Positions 45,698 to 59,458 of a stretch of DNA of 64,000 nt are shown piece after piece. The stretch spans positions 2,586,501-2,650,500 of the forward strand of contig NC_017790.1 of the NCBI RefSeq assembly GCF_000252445.1. Reading direction: 5' to 3'. The position numbers and the translations under genes are program-made. Each line of letters begins with the position of its first letter. Positions within the stretch are counted from its first letter, which is position 1. The stretch is from Deinococcus gobiensis I-0. Its GTDB lineage: Bacteria; Deinococcota; Deinococci; Deinococcales; Deinococcaceae. The notes below the pieces were generated by a model. It had not been told where the DNA came from. It searched no databases and saw nothing but the letters and a program-made list of their open reading frames with translations.

Positions 45698-46057
45698 ATG
45701 AAGCTCAACCACATCAACCTCGGCGTGACCGACGTGCCCGCGACCGTCGCTCTGTTTCAGGACCACTTCGGCCTCAAGCCGGCGGGCGAGGGCATGCCCA
45801 TGAACGACCGCATGGCTTTCCTGCGCGACGACGCGGGTTCGCTGATCTCGGTGTTTAGGGCGGGGGACGTGACGTACCCCAAGGTCTTCCACATCGGCTT
45901 CATGCAGGACACGCCCCAGCAGGTGCGCGACATCCACAGGCAGCTCACGGACGCGGGCTTCAGCGTTCCCGAGCCCCACGAGAACAACGGGCGACTGACC
46001 TTCTATTTCGACACGCCGGGCGGCTTCGTGCTGGAAGTCGAATCGTTTTTCGGCTGA
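45698..46057 (+). CDS. VOC-fold protein inside the suf operon
   Basis: A 119-aa glyoxalase/bleomycin-resistance-fold protein. Possible metal ligands: His5 (LNHINLGV), His in KVFHIGF and Glu in FVLEVESFF. The sequence is closest in style to small lactoylglutathione-lyase-like or dioxygenase-like VOC proteins. Its place between sufB and sufD on the same strand, with short gaps, indicates cotranscription; no SUF role is known. ATG 45698 follows CAGGAG. Confidence 0.85.
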   Translation: MKLNHINLGVTDVPATVALFQDHFGLKPAGEGMPMNDRMAFLRDDAGSLISVFRAGDVTYPKVFHIGFMQDTPQQVRDIHRQLTDAGFSVPEPHENNGRLTFYFDTPGGFVLEVESFFG

Positions 46058-46081
46058 GCGCCCGTCTTCCAAGGAGATTCC

Positions 46082-47437
<1,356 letters not shown>

Positions 47438-47452
47438 ATCCCGCCCCTTGAA

Positions 47453-47487
47453 AGGAGCCGGAACACGCAGATGGTGTTCCGGCTCCT
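47453..47487. terminator. Bidirectional hairpin after sufD
   Basis: A perfect 14-bp stem (47453-47466 with 47474-47487) with a 7-nt loop between convergent genes. Confidence 0.7.
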
Positions 47488-47501
47488 GCCTTCGCCGGTG
47501 A

Positions 47502-47918
47502 TTACAGGGTGACTTCGCCCTCGTCCTGCCCCGCCCAGTAGTGGGCGCGTTCGGCCACCACCGTGATCATGGTGAGGCCGGGGGTGTCGATGCCCTGCCT
47601 GAACCAGCGGTCCAGGTCGGGCGTCCAGTGGGCCTGCATCTCTCCCTTGTCCTGGCTCAGGCTGGCCTGTCCCTCGACCGCCAGCGAAAAGGCGTCCTTG
47701 CCCTGAAAAGCCAGCGCCACCTTCGGCTCGCGCCGGATGTCGCTGACGGTGCGGGTATCGCCGTCCGTGAAGTAGTACGAGGTGCCGTCGTAGTCCACCT
47801 CGCCGTTGTTGCTCATGGGCCGTCCGGCGATGTAACCGCCTTCGGTGATGGTCGAGAGCATGGCGATGTCGATGCCGCGCATCTGCTCGGCGAGGTCTTT
47901 CAGGGTCTTGTCGGACAT
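47502..47918 (-). CDS. Pyridoxamine 5'-phosphate oxidase-fold (general stress 26-like) protein
   Basis: A 138-aa split-barrel flavin-binding protein. The segments MLSTITEGGYIAGRPMSNNGEVDYDGTSYYFT and PKVALAFQGKDAFSLAVEGQASL match the GSP26 branch of the superfamily. It probably binds FMN or F420. AAGGAG lies 6-7 nt before the ATG. Confidence 0.85.
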   Translation of the reverse strand: MSDKTLKDLAEQMRGIDIAMLSTITEGGYIAGRPMSNNGEVDYDGTSYYFTDGDTRTVSDIRREPKVALAFQGKDAFSLAVEGQASLSQDKGEMQAHWTPDLDRWFRQGIDTPGLTMITVVAERAHYWAGQDEGEVTL

Positions 47919-48893
47919 GGAGGGCTCCTTGGGTCGGAGGTGAGGTGAAGTGCGGCGCAGCCGCAGCGGACGGATCGGTCACCGCGCATCCTAGGCCGTG
48001 GCCCTGCGCCGCACCTTGACCCGAAGTTGATCGTTCCGCCATCTCGGGCGGCGCAGTTCTCGGGGCGACCGGTCGCCCCCGACCGACCCGGCATTCGGGG
48101 TGTCGCCAACCGGCCCGGTCAGGCATGACCTGGGGGACCGGTGTTCGTCCGTCCAGGTGTCCATCCCGTCTGTGCACGCGGAAGCGTTATGACGCGCAGT
48201 CGTACCCCGCCAAGTCCAGCCGGGCCGTACCACAGCCACCGGCCTGACCGACGTGGAGGCCGAGAGCCTAGACTGTGGCGTGTGCCGGCAGGACCTGCGT
48301 CAGGGATGCGACGATTGGACGACACAGTCTGGCCCCTATCCTCAGCCACGCAATCTTCGGACGCGTCCCGGCGGTGGGCGCCGAGGTGACGAAGTCGAAT
48401 GTGAGCGACCGCGCGGGCGGGTGCATGTTGAGCCGCCACCAGCCCTGCGACCCGGGCCAAAGGGCAGAGCAGCGAGAAATGCAGATCTCCTCAGGGCGAT
48501 TGAGGGACTTGAGATGTGCATTCCCAGAACCCTCGTCCTCACAGGGGTCACGTCGCTCCTACGCGCGGGCATGACGACCTCCCCTCCCATGAAGCGCCGG
48601 AACGTAAGGGCCAGATTGAAGAGGAAGCTTCGTGACACTGAGCGGTCTGGGCCACATAGCCGCGCAGATCATCAGCGCGCTGAAGCCGCCGTGGCGGTCT
48701 ACACGACCAGCTTGGAAAAGGGCCTCTGTCTTCTCGACTGACGAGGATACCCTGAAGGGCAGCTTCGAATTCATCTTGGACACCATCCCGGTCAGCCACG
48801 GTATGAACTTCCTGCCTCCAATGCCTGAGGCATGACGGGCAGATATTGCTTGTGGGCGCCCGAAAAGCTGAGGCCACCGAACAACATGTTCAT

Positions 48894-48919
48894 GGCGACG
48901 CACAACGTACTGCGTCGCC
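48894..48919. repeat. Perfect inverted repeat in the gene-poor region
   Basis: GGCGACGCA and TGCGTCGCC around an 8-nt loop (CAACGTAC). Function unknown. Confidence 0.5.
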
Positions 48920-48996
48920 GGTTCACTCGCCGGCAGCCTTGCCAAGACACAGGTCGGGCCGCACCTCTGCGGACGGCCCAGCTGGGGGGCCTGCCC

Positions 48997-49002
48997 TATG
49001 CT
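48997..49002 (+). promoter_or_regulatory. -10-like TATGCT
   Basis: Six nt (CCGGCC) before the ATG at 49009. It helps choose that start over a longer in-frame frame beginning at 48832. Confidence 0.5.
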
Positions 49003-49008
49003 CCGGCC

Positions 49009-49767
49009 ATGCGCCTGATCGTTCCGGCCGATTACTTCTCCCCTACCCAACCCGACGCGCAGTATGCCGGGGAGGCCGCCGCCTTCGCCGCGCTGGGCTG
49101 GTCGGTCTCTACCCTGGATGAGGACGGCCGGCTGCGCCCCGCCGCCGAGGCCGGCGACACGGCGCTATACCGGGGCTGGATGCTGGACGCCGCCGGGTAC
49201 GCCGCGCTGGAGGCGGCCGTACAGGCGACCGGCGCCGAATTGCTGACCTCGGCGGCGCAGTATCTCGGGGCCCACCATCTCCCCAACTGGCTTCCCCTAC
49301 TGGCCGACCTGACGCCCGAGACAATCTGCTTCACCGATCTGGACACCGCCGAGACCCGGCTGCGCGCCCTGGGCTGGGACCGGTTTTTCGTGAAGGACCA
49401 TGTCAAATCGCTCAAGACTGGTGGTGGCAGCCTGATCGAGCGCCCGGAGCAGATCAGGACCCTGCTGGCCGAGATGGCCCATTTCCGGGGACAGATCGAG
49501 GGCGGGCTGTGCGTGCGCCGCTTCGAAGTCTTCATGCCCAGCACCGAGCGGCGGTACTTCGTGGTGGGGGGGCAACCCGCCTCGGCCGACGGATCATCCG
49601 TTCCCGAGATCGTGTGGACCTGCGCCGGGCGATTGGCCCTCCCCTTCTTCTCGGTGGACGTGGCGATGAGGAAGGACGGCGCACTGCGGATCGTCGAGGT
49701 GGGCGACGGACAGGTCTCGGACCTCGTGGGCTGGAACGTGGAGCAGTTCGTGGCCCTGTGGGGCTGA
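49009..49767 (+). CDS. ATP-grasp domain protein
   Basis: A 252-aa protein with an N-terminal substrate-binding-like domain and a C-terminal ATP-grasp core. FFVKDHVKSLKTGGGSLI resembles the ATP-binding lysine loop, and GALRIVEVGDGQVSDL the metal-binding Glu/Asp end. Members of this DUF4343-like group ligate unknown carboxylates and amines. It is monocistronic. Confidence 0.8.
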   Translation: MRLIVPADYFSPTQPDAQYAGEAAAFAALGWSVSTLDEDGRLRPAAEAGDTALYRGWMLDAAGYAALEAAVQATGAELLTSAAQYLGAHHLPNWLPLLADLTPETICFTDLDTAETRLRALGWDRFFVKDHVKSLKTGGGSLIERPEQIRTLLAEMAHFRGQIEGGLCVRRFEVFMPSTERRYFVVGGQPASADGSSVPEIVWTCAGRLALPFFSVDVAMRKDGALRIVEVGDGQVSDLVGWNVEQFVALWG

Positions 49768-49794
49768 CGCTTCCAGCGGTAGTCCAGAGGGCAG

Positions 49795-50256
49795 TCAGTC
49801 CACCGGCTCCTGCGCCCAGATCGGCACCCCGGCGATACGTGCGCGGGCATCGGCCGGATCGGTCGTCTCCGGGCGGCAGGTGTCCCAGGCACGGCCTCCC
49901 GCATAGGCCCCGACCACCAGGAGATCAGGACTGGACCTGTCATTCCGGTGGCCGGTCCCGGCAGGCAGCAGCAGGGTATCGCCCGCCCGCACGGACACCT
50001 GTAGTCCTCCCTCGCCCCCCAGGGTGACCCACGCCGCCCCCCGCACGACCACCAGGACCTCATGGGCGGTCGAGTGGTAGTGATGGAAAGGATAGATGCC
50101 GTTTCGCCAGGCCCCAGTCCAGCCCCGGCCCGCCAGGGCGGCTTCGATCTGGTCCGGCGACGCATATGCGAAGGCTGCGCGGTAGAGGCGGGCGGGCAGC
50201 GCACTGTTGGGCACGGTCCCGCCCAGGGGCAACGTCAGGAGATCCGGCGGCGACAT
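49795..50256 (-). CDS. Cupin-domain protein
   Basis: A 153-aa single-domain cupin. Motif 1 is HHYHSTAHEVLVVVRGAAWVTLGG with the HxH...E metal ligands; motif 2 is GDTLLLPAGTGHRN. The N-terminal helix and IYPFHHYH are like YjlB. The substrate is unknown. The ATG lies 5 nt after TACCCT. Confidence 0.85.
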   Translation of the reverse strand: MSPPDLLTLPLGGTVPNSALPARLYRAAFAYASPDQIEAALAGRGWTGAWRNGIYPFHHYHSTAHEVLVVVRGAAWVTLGGEGGLQVSVRAGDTLLLPAGTGHRNDRSSPDLLVVGAYAGGRAWDTCRPETTDPADARARIAGVPIWAQEPVD

Positions 50257-50261
50257 GGCCC

Positions 50262-50267
50262 AGGGTA
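50262..50267 (-). promoter_or_regulatory. -10-like TACCCT
   Basis: Five nt (GGGCC) before the cupin ATG at 50256. Confidence 0.45.
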
Positions 50268-50332
50268 CGGCGCCCGGCCCAACAGAAAGCCGGGACCCCC
50301 CGCAGGGAATCCCGGCCCGGTCACACCTGGAT

Positions 50333-51052
50333 TCAGGCGTTGTTGGCTTCGTCGCTGGCTTCGGCCGTCTCGGCGTCGGCCTCGCTCGCGGCTTCGGTCT
50401 TGACCTCGTCGATGCTGGCGTCGCCTTCCAGAACGGCCTGGGCGGCTTCTTCCGAGATCTCGCCGGCGGCGACCAGACCCGCCACCTGGGCGGCCTGGGT
50501 TTCGGCTTCGAGCTGCTCGGCGGTCAGGCGCGGGGGCAGCACGCTGATGACGACGGTGTCCTCGGCCACGGCCAGCTTGACGCCGTCGGGCAGCTTGACC
50601 TGACCGGCGGTGATGTGGTCGCCGATGTTCAGGGCGCTCACGTCCACGGTCAGTTCCTGGGGAATGCGGCGCGGCCCCGGAGCGATGACGCTCAGGTTGT
50701 GCAGCACGGTGTCAACCAGGCCGCCCTGGATTTCACCCTGGCTGCGGCCGGTGGTGTGCACGGGCACCGACACTTCGACGGGCTCGCCGTAGGTGACCAT
50801 GAAGAAGTCCACGTGGATGGGCGCGCGGCGGCGCTTGTCCATCTGGACGGTCTTGACGAGTGCGGGGAAGGTCTGGCCGCCCTCGACGCTGATGTCGAAC
50901 AGGCCGGCGGTGCCCTGGGTGCGGAAGGCGCGGTCGAAGGCCTTACGGTCGATGGCGAAGGAAATGTTGTTTTCCTTGTTGTAGGCGACGGCGGGGATCA
51001 TGCCTTCGGCCAGCTTTTCGCTGCTGCTGCGGGGTTTGGCGTTCAGTTCCAT
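50333..51052 (-). CDS. rplY: 50S ribosomal protein L25 (CTC type)
   Basis: A 239-aa two-domain L25/CTC protein that binds 5S rRNA. The N-terminal L25 domain (about 1-90) includes IPAVAYNKENNISFAIDRKAFDRAF and IHVDFFMV. A TL5-like beta domain follows (100-180). The acidic Ala/Glu-rich tail (from about 180) is longer than in L25 of enterobacteria and matches the three-part form of Deinococcus. GGAGAACCACC precedes the ATG. Confidence 0.95.
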   Translation of the reverse strand: MELNAKPRSSSEKLAEGMIPAVAYNKENNISFAIDRKAFDRAFRTQGTAGLFDISVEGGQTFPALVKTVQMDKRRRAPIHVDFFMVTYGEPVEVSVPVHTTGRSQGEIQGGLVDTVLHNLSVIAPGPRRIPQELTVDVSALNIGDHITAGQVKLPDGVKLAVAEDTVVISVLPPRLTAEQLEAETQAAQVAGLVAAGEISEEAAQAVLEGDASIDEVKTEAASEADAETAEASDEANNA

Positions 51053-51317
51053 GGTGGTTCTCCTTGAGAAGGTCTCTTCGCCGCCTCGCGCTCGGCCCGT
51101 TCCGGGTCAGCAGAACAGGGGGCGGGCGGGCAACCCTGACAGCATAGCAAACCCGCCCCAGGGGTGGAAGGGTCCAGTATGGAAGGCAAAGCCGGGTCTC
51201 TGCTAGACTTGCGGGCGTTGCCGCGCGGCCCCTGGCCCGGCCCCGGTCCCGGCCTTCATGGATGGACAGCGGCGGTGTCCGAGGCGGCCCCGGACAGAAA
51301 CGGGAGGAGAAAGACGA

Positions 51318-51876
<559 letters not shown>

Positions 51877-51892
51877 ACGCCGTGCCCTGCCT

Positions 51893-51926
51893 GCCAGCCG
51901 CCTTCCCCCCACGGAAGGCGGCTGGC
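51893..51926 (+). terminator. Hairpin after efp
   Basis: A perfect 13-bp stem (51893-51905 with 51914-51926) followed by CTCTTC. Weak T-run. Confidence 0.6.
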
Positions 51927-52024
51927 CTCTTCGCGTTAGACTCGGTTCAGCCAAACGCCCGTTAGGCAGGCGTCTCCGCGCCCGCTTCAAGCTTCTGCCC
52001 CGTTTCCGTGTTTCTGGAGGTTCC

Positions 52025-52573
52025 ATGCATCCCGACGACCTGAAGAAGATCCTCGACGCCCTGAGCGCCGCCGACGTGCGCGAATTCGCCCTCAAGACCG
52101 GCAGCTTCGACCTCGCCCTCAAGCGCGGTCCGCAGGCCGTCTCGGCGCCCCTGGCCGCCCCACAGCTGCCCGCGCCGCAGGCCTACGCCGCCCCCGCCCC
52201 GCTGGCCGCCGCGCCCCTGGCCCAGCCGCAGGTCCCGGCTACGCCGGCCGACGTGACCCCAGCCGCATCCCCGGCGGTCAGCGAGGCCCCGGCTTCCCCC
52301 AGCACCGAGGCTCCGGCCCCCAGTGCCCCGGCCAGCGCCGGAACGCCGGTCAAAGCCCCTATCGTGGGCACCTTCTACGCGTCGAGCAGCCCCGACGCGG
52401 CCCCCTACGTGAAGGTGGGCGACACGGTCGCGGCCGGTCAGGTCCTGTGCATCATCGAGGCCATGAAGCTGATGAACGAGATCGAGGCCGAGACGGGCGG
52501 CGTGGTGCGCCAGATCCTGGTCAAGAACGCCGAACCGGTCGAATACGGACAGACCCTGTTCGTCATCGAGTAA
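52025..52573 (+). CDS. accB: Biotin carboxyl carrier protein of acetyl-CoA carboxylase
   Basis: A 182-aa protein carrying biotin for malonyl-CoA synthesis. Residues 1-35 are the conserved N-terminus, residues 40-108 an Ala/Pro linker, and 109-182 the biotinyl domain with EAMKLM and the acceptor K148. GGAGG lies 5-6 nt before the ATG. Cotranscribed with accC 14 nt downstream. Confidence 0.96.
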   Translation: MHPDDLKKILDALSAADVREFALKTGSFDLALKRGPQAVSAPLAAPQLPAPQAYAAPAPLAAAPLAQPQVPATPADVTPAASPAVSEAPASPSTEAPAPSAPASAGTPVKAPIVGTFYASSSPDAAPYVKVGDTVAAGQVLCIIEAMKLMNEIEAETGGVVRQILVKNAEPVEYGQTLFVIE

Positions 52574-52587
52574 GGCCCGGAGCGGAT

Positions 52588-53925
<1,338 letters not shown>

Positions 53926-53935
53926 AGTCAGAAGA

Positions 53936-53975
53936 GAAGGCGGGCGACCCTAGAGGAGTCGCCCGCCTTCTTTTT
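53936..53975 (+). terminator. Rho-independent terminator after accC
   Basis: A 13-bp perfect stem (53936-53948 with 53958-53970), a 9-nt loop and a T5 run. Confidence 0.9.
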
Positions 53976-53982
53976 GTCGCCT

Positions 53983-54180
53983 TCAGCTGAAGTCGAACAG
54001 GCTCCGGCCGTCCTTCTCCCGGTCCTCGGCGACCTTGCCCAGAATCAGGAAAGTGGGGGCCCAGTGACCCACGAAGATGCCGTTGCGCTCACTGTCCGAG
54101 TCCTCGCTCTTGAAGAAGTTCACGGCGCTGAGGATGATCGAACCGAACCCGAGGATGTACAGGATGTTGGACAGTTTCAT
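53983..54180 (-). CDS. Small membrane protein, 65 aa
   Basis: One hydrophobic helix (LYILGFGSIILSAVNFF) at the N-terminus and a second weak hydrophobic part (HWAPTFLILGKVAED). The rest is charged. GGAGGT 6 nt before the ATG supports translation. No known family is recognised. Confidence 0.7.
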   Translation of the reverse strand: MKLSNILYILGFGSIILSAVNFFKSEDSDSERNGIFVGHWAPTFLILGKVAEDREKDGRSLFDFS

Positions 54181-54324
54181 GGGTGGACCTCCGGGGGATG
54201 AAGTGCGGTGGGTGCGGGCCAGGAGCCGCGCGCCTCTTGTCGGGCAGCTTCCGGCAAAGTCAGGGGCGCCAACCTAGCGCCCCACACAATCTCTAAGCGA
54301 CCTAAAGGTGCGGCCAAGACAATG

Positions 54325-54348
54325 AAAAACGCCCTCACAGGGAGGGCG
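54325..54348 (-). terminator. Rho-independent terminator after the SLH protein gene
   Basis: On this strand CGCCCTC pairs with GAGGGCG around 5 nt and is followed by T5 (54325-54329). Confidence 0.8.
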
Positions 54349-54369
54349 CCGGGGAATATGGGGAAGGGC

Positions 54370-55485
54370 TTAGAAGCGGAACTTCAGGCCGGCGGCGATG
54401 GTGCTGACGTTGGTGTTGCTGCCGTTGAAGAAGTAGTGCTGGCGGGCTTCGCCGAACAGGGCCACGCGGTCGAGGACGCGGTAGTCCACGCCCACCGACA
54501 GTTCACCGAAGGTCGAGGCGTTCTGGAAGTTGTAGCCCGCGCCCACGCCCAGGATGCCGTCGATCCGGCCGGTGGTGCCGCGGTAGGTCACCGCGCCGCT
54601 CACGCTGTTGCCGGGGGTGCTGCCCGTGACGCGGATGTCGCCCGTGAGGCGCACGCCGAAGCCGCCGATGAGCTGGTCGTTGCCGGCCGTGAGGCGCACC
54701 ATCGAGCCGACGTTCTGCTGGAGGATGCCGTAGTACGCCGCGCCGACGTAGTTGCCGTAGCGGAAGGGAGCTGCGGGGGGAATGTAGGCGTCGCCCTTCT
54801 CGCCGCGCTCGCCCTGGATGCCCTGGGGACCCTGGGGGCCGGTGGGGCCCGCCACGCCCTGAGGACCCTGGGGACCAGTCGCGCCGGTCGCGCCCGCAGG
54901 CCCGGTGGCCCCGGTCTCACCCTGGGGACCCTGAGGGCCAGCCGCACCCACGGCGCCCGCCTCGCCCGCACCCGCCGCCGGCAGGTTGTTCAGGGCTTCC
55001 TGGAGGGCCTGCACCTGGGTCTGGAGTTCGGTGATGGCCTGGTTCTGGGCGGCCTGCTCGGCGCGCAGGGCTTCCAGGCCTGCCAGCGCTTCCTGCACGC
55101 CGCGCGTCAGGGTGGCGAGTTCCTCGGGGTTGAAGGTGGTCTGGTTGGCGGGCAGCTGCGCGAGCAGGCGGGCGAGCACCTGCGCGACTTCCTGGCGGGT
55201 AATGGCGCTGCACCAGTCGAACTGGCCGTCGGGGTAGCCGATGAACAGGCCGCGCTGGGTCACGAGGTCGATGGCGGCCTTGGCCCAGGTCCCGGGCGTG
55301 CAGACCACCGGCGCGGGGGCCGGGGCGACGACGGGCATGGGCATCGGCTTGGGCGCGGGGGCCGGCGCCACGGGCGCGGGAGCCGGTGCGGTGGTCACGG
55401 GCGTGACGGGCGCACCTGCGCCGCCGGCGAGGGCGCCGCCGCACAGCAGCAGGGTCAGGGTGGTCAGGGAGTGCAGTCGCTTCAT
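54370..55485 (-). CDS. SLH-domain protein with collagen-like stalk and beta-barrel
   Basis: A 371-aa surface protein. Residues 1-20 are a signal peptide, 26-60 an Ala/Pro-rich stretch and about 62-108 one SLH domain with a cysteine pair (C62, C92). A coiled coil spans about 125-168. Residues 177-233 are 19 uninterrupted Gly-X-Y triplets, including GPQ and GER, like collagen. From 240 to the end, alternating beta strands ending KFRF suggest an outer-membrane barrel. SLH proteins link the outer membrane to the cell wall in Deinococcus-Thermus. GGAGG lies 5 nt before the ATG. Confidence 0.85.
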   Translation of the reverse strand: MKRLHSLTTLTLLLCGGALAGGAGAPVTPVTTAPAPAPVAPAPAPKPMPMPVVAPAPAPVVCTPGTWAKAAIDLVTQRGLFIGYPDGQFDWCSAITRQEVAQVLARLLAQLPANQTTFNPEELATLTRGVQEALAGLEALRAEQAAQNQAITELQTQVQALQEALNNLPAAGAGEAGAVGAAGPQGPQGETGATGPAGATGATGPQGPQGVAGPTGPQGPQGIQGERGEKGDAYIPPAAPFRYGNYVGAAYYGILQQNVGSMVRLTAGNDQLIGGFGVRLTGDIRVTGSTPGNSVSGAVTYRGTTGRIDGILGVGAGYNFQNASTFGELSVGVDYRVLDRVALFGEARQHYFFNGSNTNVSTIAAGLKFRF

Positions 55486-55699
55486 AGGAACCTCCGGGGA
55501 CAGTGGGCCAGGTCAGAAGAACCCCTGAGGGGAACACCCGCACCTTCCAAGTGTGTTCATTGTGGCAGTCCACCCCGGAAGGCGCTGAGGATGAGGGCCA
55601 TGAAAACTTTATAAACTGGTGGGAATTCTCACGCTCCGGCAGGACGGCGCGGGCCAGGCCGCAAGCGAAAGCTGCTCCCTCTCACCCGGCGAACTGTTC

Positions 55700-55705
55700 T
55701 AGACT
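55700..55705 (+). promoter_or_regulatory. -10-like TAGACT
   Basis: Six nt (CGGTTC) before the ATG at 55712. The 13-mer TAGACTCGGTTCA also occurs at 51937, in front of accB. Confidence 0.5.
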
Positions 55706-55711
55706 CGGTTC

Positions 55712-56470
<759 letters not shown>

Positions 56471-56501
56471 CCCCAGCTCTCACACCACCCCAGGAGTCCC
56501 C

Positions 56502-57358
<857 letters not shown>

Positions 57359-57362
<4 letters not shown>

Positions 57363-58765
57363 GGGCCCGGCTACCGGGGGCGCTGCTGGCCGCCGCGGCC
57401 CTGCTGGCCCCCACCCCTGCCCCGGCCCAGACCGCGACACCGGCCCCGGCCGCCGACGTGGTGCTGCCGCGCGAACCCGGCCTGACCCCGCAGCTGCGCG
57501 CGGCGCTGCGTGGCCTGCCGGGCGACGTGACCACGGCGCTGCTCGTGCGCGACCTGGGTACGGGCGAGGTGACGGCGGCCCTCTCGCCCGACACGCCCCT
57601 GATTCCGGCCAGCACCACCAAGCTGGTCACCGGCGCGGCCACGCTGATCGCGCGTCAGGGCGCGCGCGGCTGGTGGAGCACCGAGCTGACCGTCCCGGCG
57701 GCTCAGGAAGGCCAGGCGCGCGTGAACGCCCTGACCCTGCGCGGCAGCGGCGACCCCACCCTGAGCGTCTCGGAGGGCGCCAACAGCCTGCGCGCCCTGG
57801 CCGCCCAGGCCTACGCGCGCGGCGTGCGGCGCGCGGGCGAGGTGCGGCTCGACCCCGGCCGGGTGGACGCCGCGAGTTTCGCCGCCACCGAGTACGGCCT
57901 GCCCATGCCCGCCCTGCGCCTGAGCGGGTGGGAAGCCCGCCCCCCCGGCAGCGTGGCCGAGGCGCAGCGCCGTCTGGGCGCGGCCCTGATCGGGGAACTG
58001 CGCCGCGCCGGCATCCGGGTGGACCGCGACGCCCTGGGCACGGCGGTGCCCCGGCGGCCCTACGTGCCGGCCCCCCGGCAGGACGCCCAGGGCCGCCGCC
58101 TGGACCCCGACCCGGTCATTCCGGCCGCGCGCCGGCCCGAGTCCGGGGTCGCCAGCGTGCGCAGCGGGCCGGTCACGCCCTTCCTGAACAGCACCCTGCG
58201 CCCCAGCGACAACGCCCGTGCCGAGTCCCTGCTCGCCGCCCTGGCCGCGCTGCCCGGCGAAGACGACGCCGGCAGCGGCACCCTGGCCGGGACCCTGAAC
58301 CGCGAACGCGCCGCCCTGCGCCGCCTGGGCGTGGACCTCAGCGGCGTGGTGCTGGCCGACGGCAGCGGCCTGAGCCGCAGCGACCGACAGACTCCGCGCG
58401 CGCTGGTGGGGCTGCTCAAGGTGATGTACGACCTGCCCTACACCGCCGCGCCCACCACCGACACCCCGGCCCAGGTGTACGCCACGCGGCGCAACCTGTT
58501 CGCCGAGGCGCTGCCGCAGGCGGGCGTGGGCGGCAGCAAGGAGGGACGCGGCGGCACCCTGGCCGCGCGCCTGACCGGCAGTGGGCTGGACGTGCGCGCC
58601 AAGACCGGCACGCTGCCCGGGGTCAGCGCCCTGGCCGGGTATGTCACCGCGCGCAGTGGGCGCACCCTAGCCTTCGCCGTCCTGATGAACGGCCCCGAGA
58701 GCACGCCGCTGCTGGAGCTGCGCGCGGCCCAGGACCGGCTGGTGCGGGCACTGGCCGCCGACTGA
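57359..58765 (+). CDS. dacB: D-alanyl-D-alanine carboxypeptidase/endopeptidase (PBP4, S13)
   Basis: A 468-aa exported penicillin-binding protein. The only start that gives a signal peptide ([24 protein letters not shown]) is CTG 57359, which overlaps the previous TGA as CTGA. Later GTG starts lose the export signal. Active-site motifs are S85-T-T-K88, S283-D-N and K415-T-G. The sequence between the first two motifs holds the family's extra domain. It trims or cuts peptidoglycan cross-links in the periplasm. Confidence 0.87.
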
Positions 58766-58782
58766 CAGGCACGCCGACGGCC

Positions 58783-58788
58783 TACACT
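58783..58788 (+). promoter_or_regulatory. -10-like TACACT
   Basis: Six nt (GCGGGG) before the rdgB GTG. Confidence 0.5.
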
Positions 58789-58794
58789 GCGGGG

Positions 58795-59391
58795 GTGACG
58801 AGTGAGAGCCGGAACATCCGCCGCGTGGTCGTGGCGACAAGCAACGCGGGCAAGGTCCGCGAGATCGAGGAGGCGCTGGGCGGCCTGGGCTGGGAGGTCC
58901 AGGGGCTGAGCGGCCTGCCCCTGCCCGAGGAGACCGGCAGCACCTACGCCGAGAACGCCGCCCTGAAGGCCTGCGCGGCTGCCATGATGACCGGCCTGCC
59001 CGCCCTGGCCGACGATTCCGGCCTGGAGGTCGACGCGCTGGGCGGCGAGCCGGGGGTGTACTCGGCCCGTTTCGGAAACCGCAACAGCGACCTGGAACGC
59101 AACCTCTACCTGCTGGAGAAACTGCGCGGCACCCGCGACCGCCGGGCCAAATTCGTGTCGGTGATCGTGCTGGCCTACCCCGACGGCGACCTGGAGGAAT
59201 ACCGGGGCGAGGTAAGGGGCATCCTGCTGGAAGGACCGCGCGGGCAGGGCGGCTTCGGCTACGATCCGCTGTTCGTGCCCGACGGCGAACGCCGCAGCAT
59301 GGCCGAGCTGAGCGTGCCGGAAAAGCGCGCGGTGGGCCACCGGGGGCAGGCGCTCGCGGCGCTGCTCGCCGCCCACCGCCCCGGCGCCTGA
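58795..59391 (+). CDS. rdgB: Non-canonical purine NTP pyrophosphatase
   Basis: A 198-aa Ham1-family enzyme that removes ITP, dITP and XTP from nucleotide pools. Motifs: VVVATSNAGKVREIEEAL, ADDSGLEVDALGGEPGVYSARF, and GGFGYDPLFVPDGERRSMAELSVPEKRAVGHRGQAL. A nucleotide-cleaning role fits a radiation-tolerant organism. GTG 58795 is set by the -10 spacing. Confidence 0.95.
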   Translation: MTSESRNIRRVVVATSNAGKVREIEEALGGLGWEVQGLSGLPLPEETGSTYAENAALKACAAAMMTGLPALADDSGLEVDALGGEPGVYSARFGNRNSDLERNLYLLEKLRGTRDRRAKFVSVIVLAYPDGDLEEYRGEVRGILLEGPRGQGGFGYDPLFVPDGERRSMAELSVPEKRAVGHRGQALAALLAAHRPGA

Positions 59392-59446
59392 GCGCTTTCC
59401 GCTGAGCAATCCTTTAGCCAGCCCGTCGCCCGGCCGGCGCCGCCCT

Positions 59447-59452
59447 TAGCCT
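59447..59452 (+). promoter_or_regulatory. -10-like TAGCCT
   Basis: Six nt (GACCCC) before the ATG at 59459. Confidence 0.5.
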
Positions 59453-59458
59453 GACCCC

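Larger units (their letters stand above)
47919..49008. other. Region of about 1.1 kb without convincing genes
   Basis: No frame here shows the strong third-position GC bias of the neighbours, and the possible ORFs (for example 48253-48741 +, 48632-48835 + and 48559-49050 -) match nothing I recognise. The DNA from about 48300 to 48900 looks less GC-rich than the flanks. A perfect 9-bp hairpin (48894-48902 with 48911-48919) lies near the right end. It may be decayed or acquired DNA, or may hold an unrecognised RNA. Confidence 0.5.

Noticed and set aside
47953..48560. Search for RNase P RNA, tmRNA, SRP RNA or 6S RNA in the gene-poor island
   Set aside because: None of the conserved core sequences of these RNAs were seen.
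48253..48741. 162-codon plus-strand frame in the gene-poor island
   Set aside because: No ribosome site, no leaderless -10, no codon bias, no recognisable protein features.
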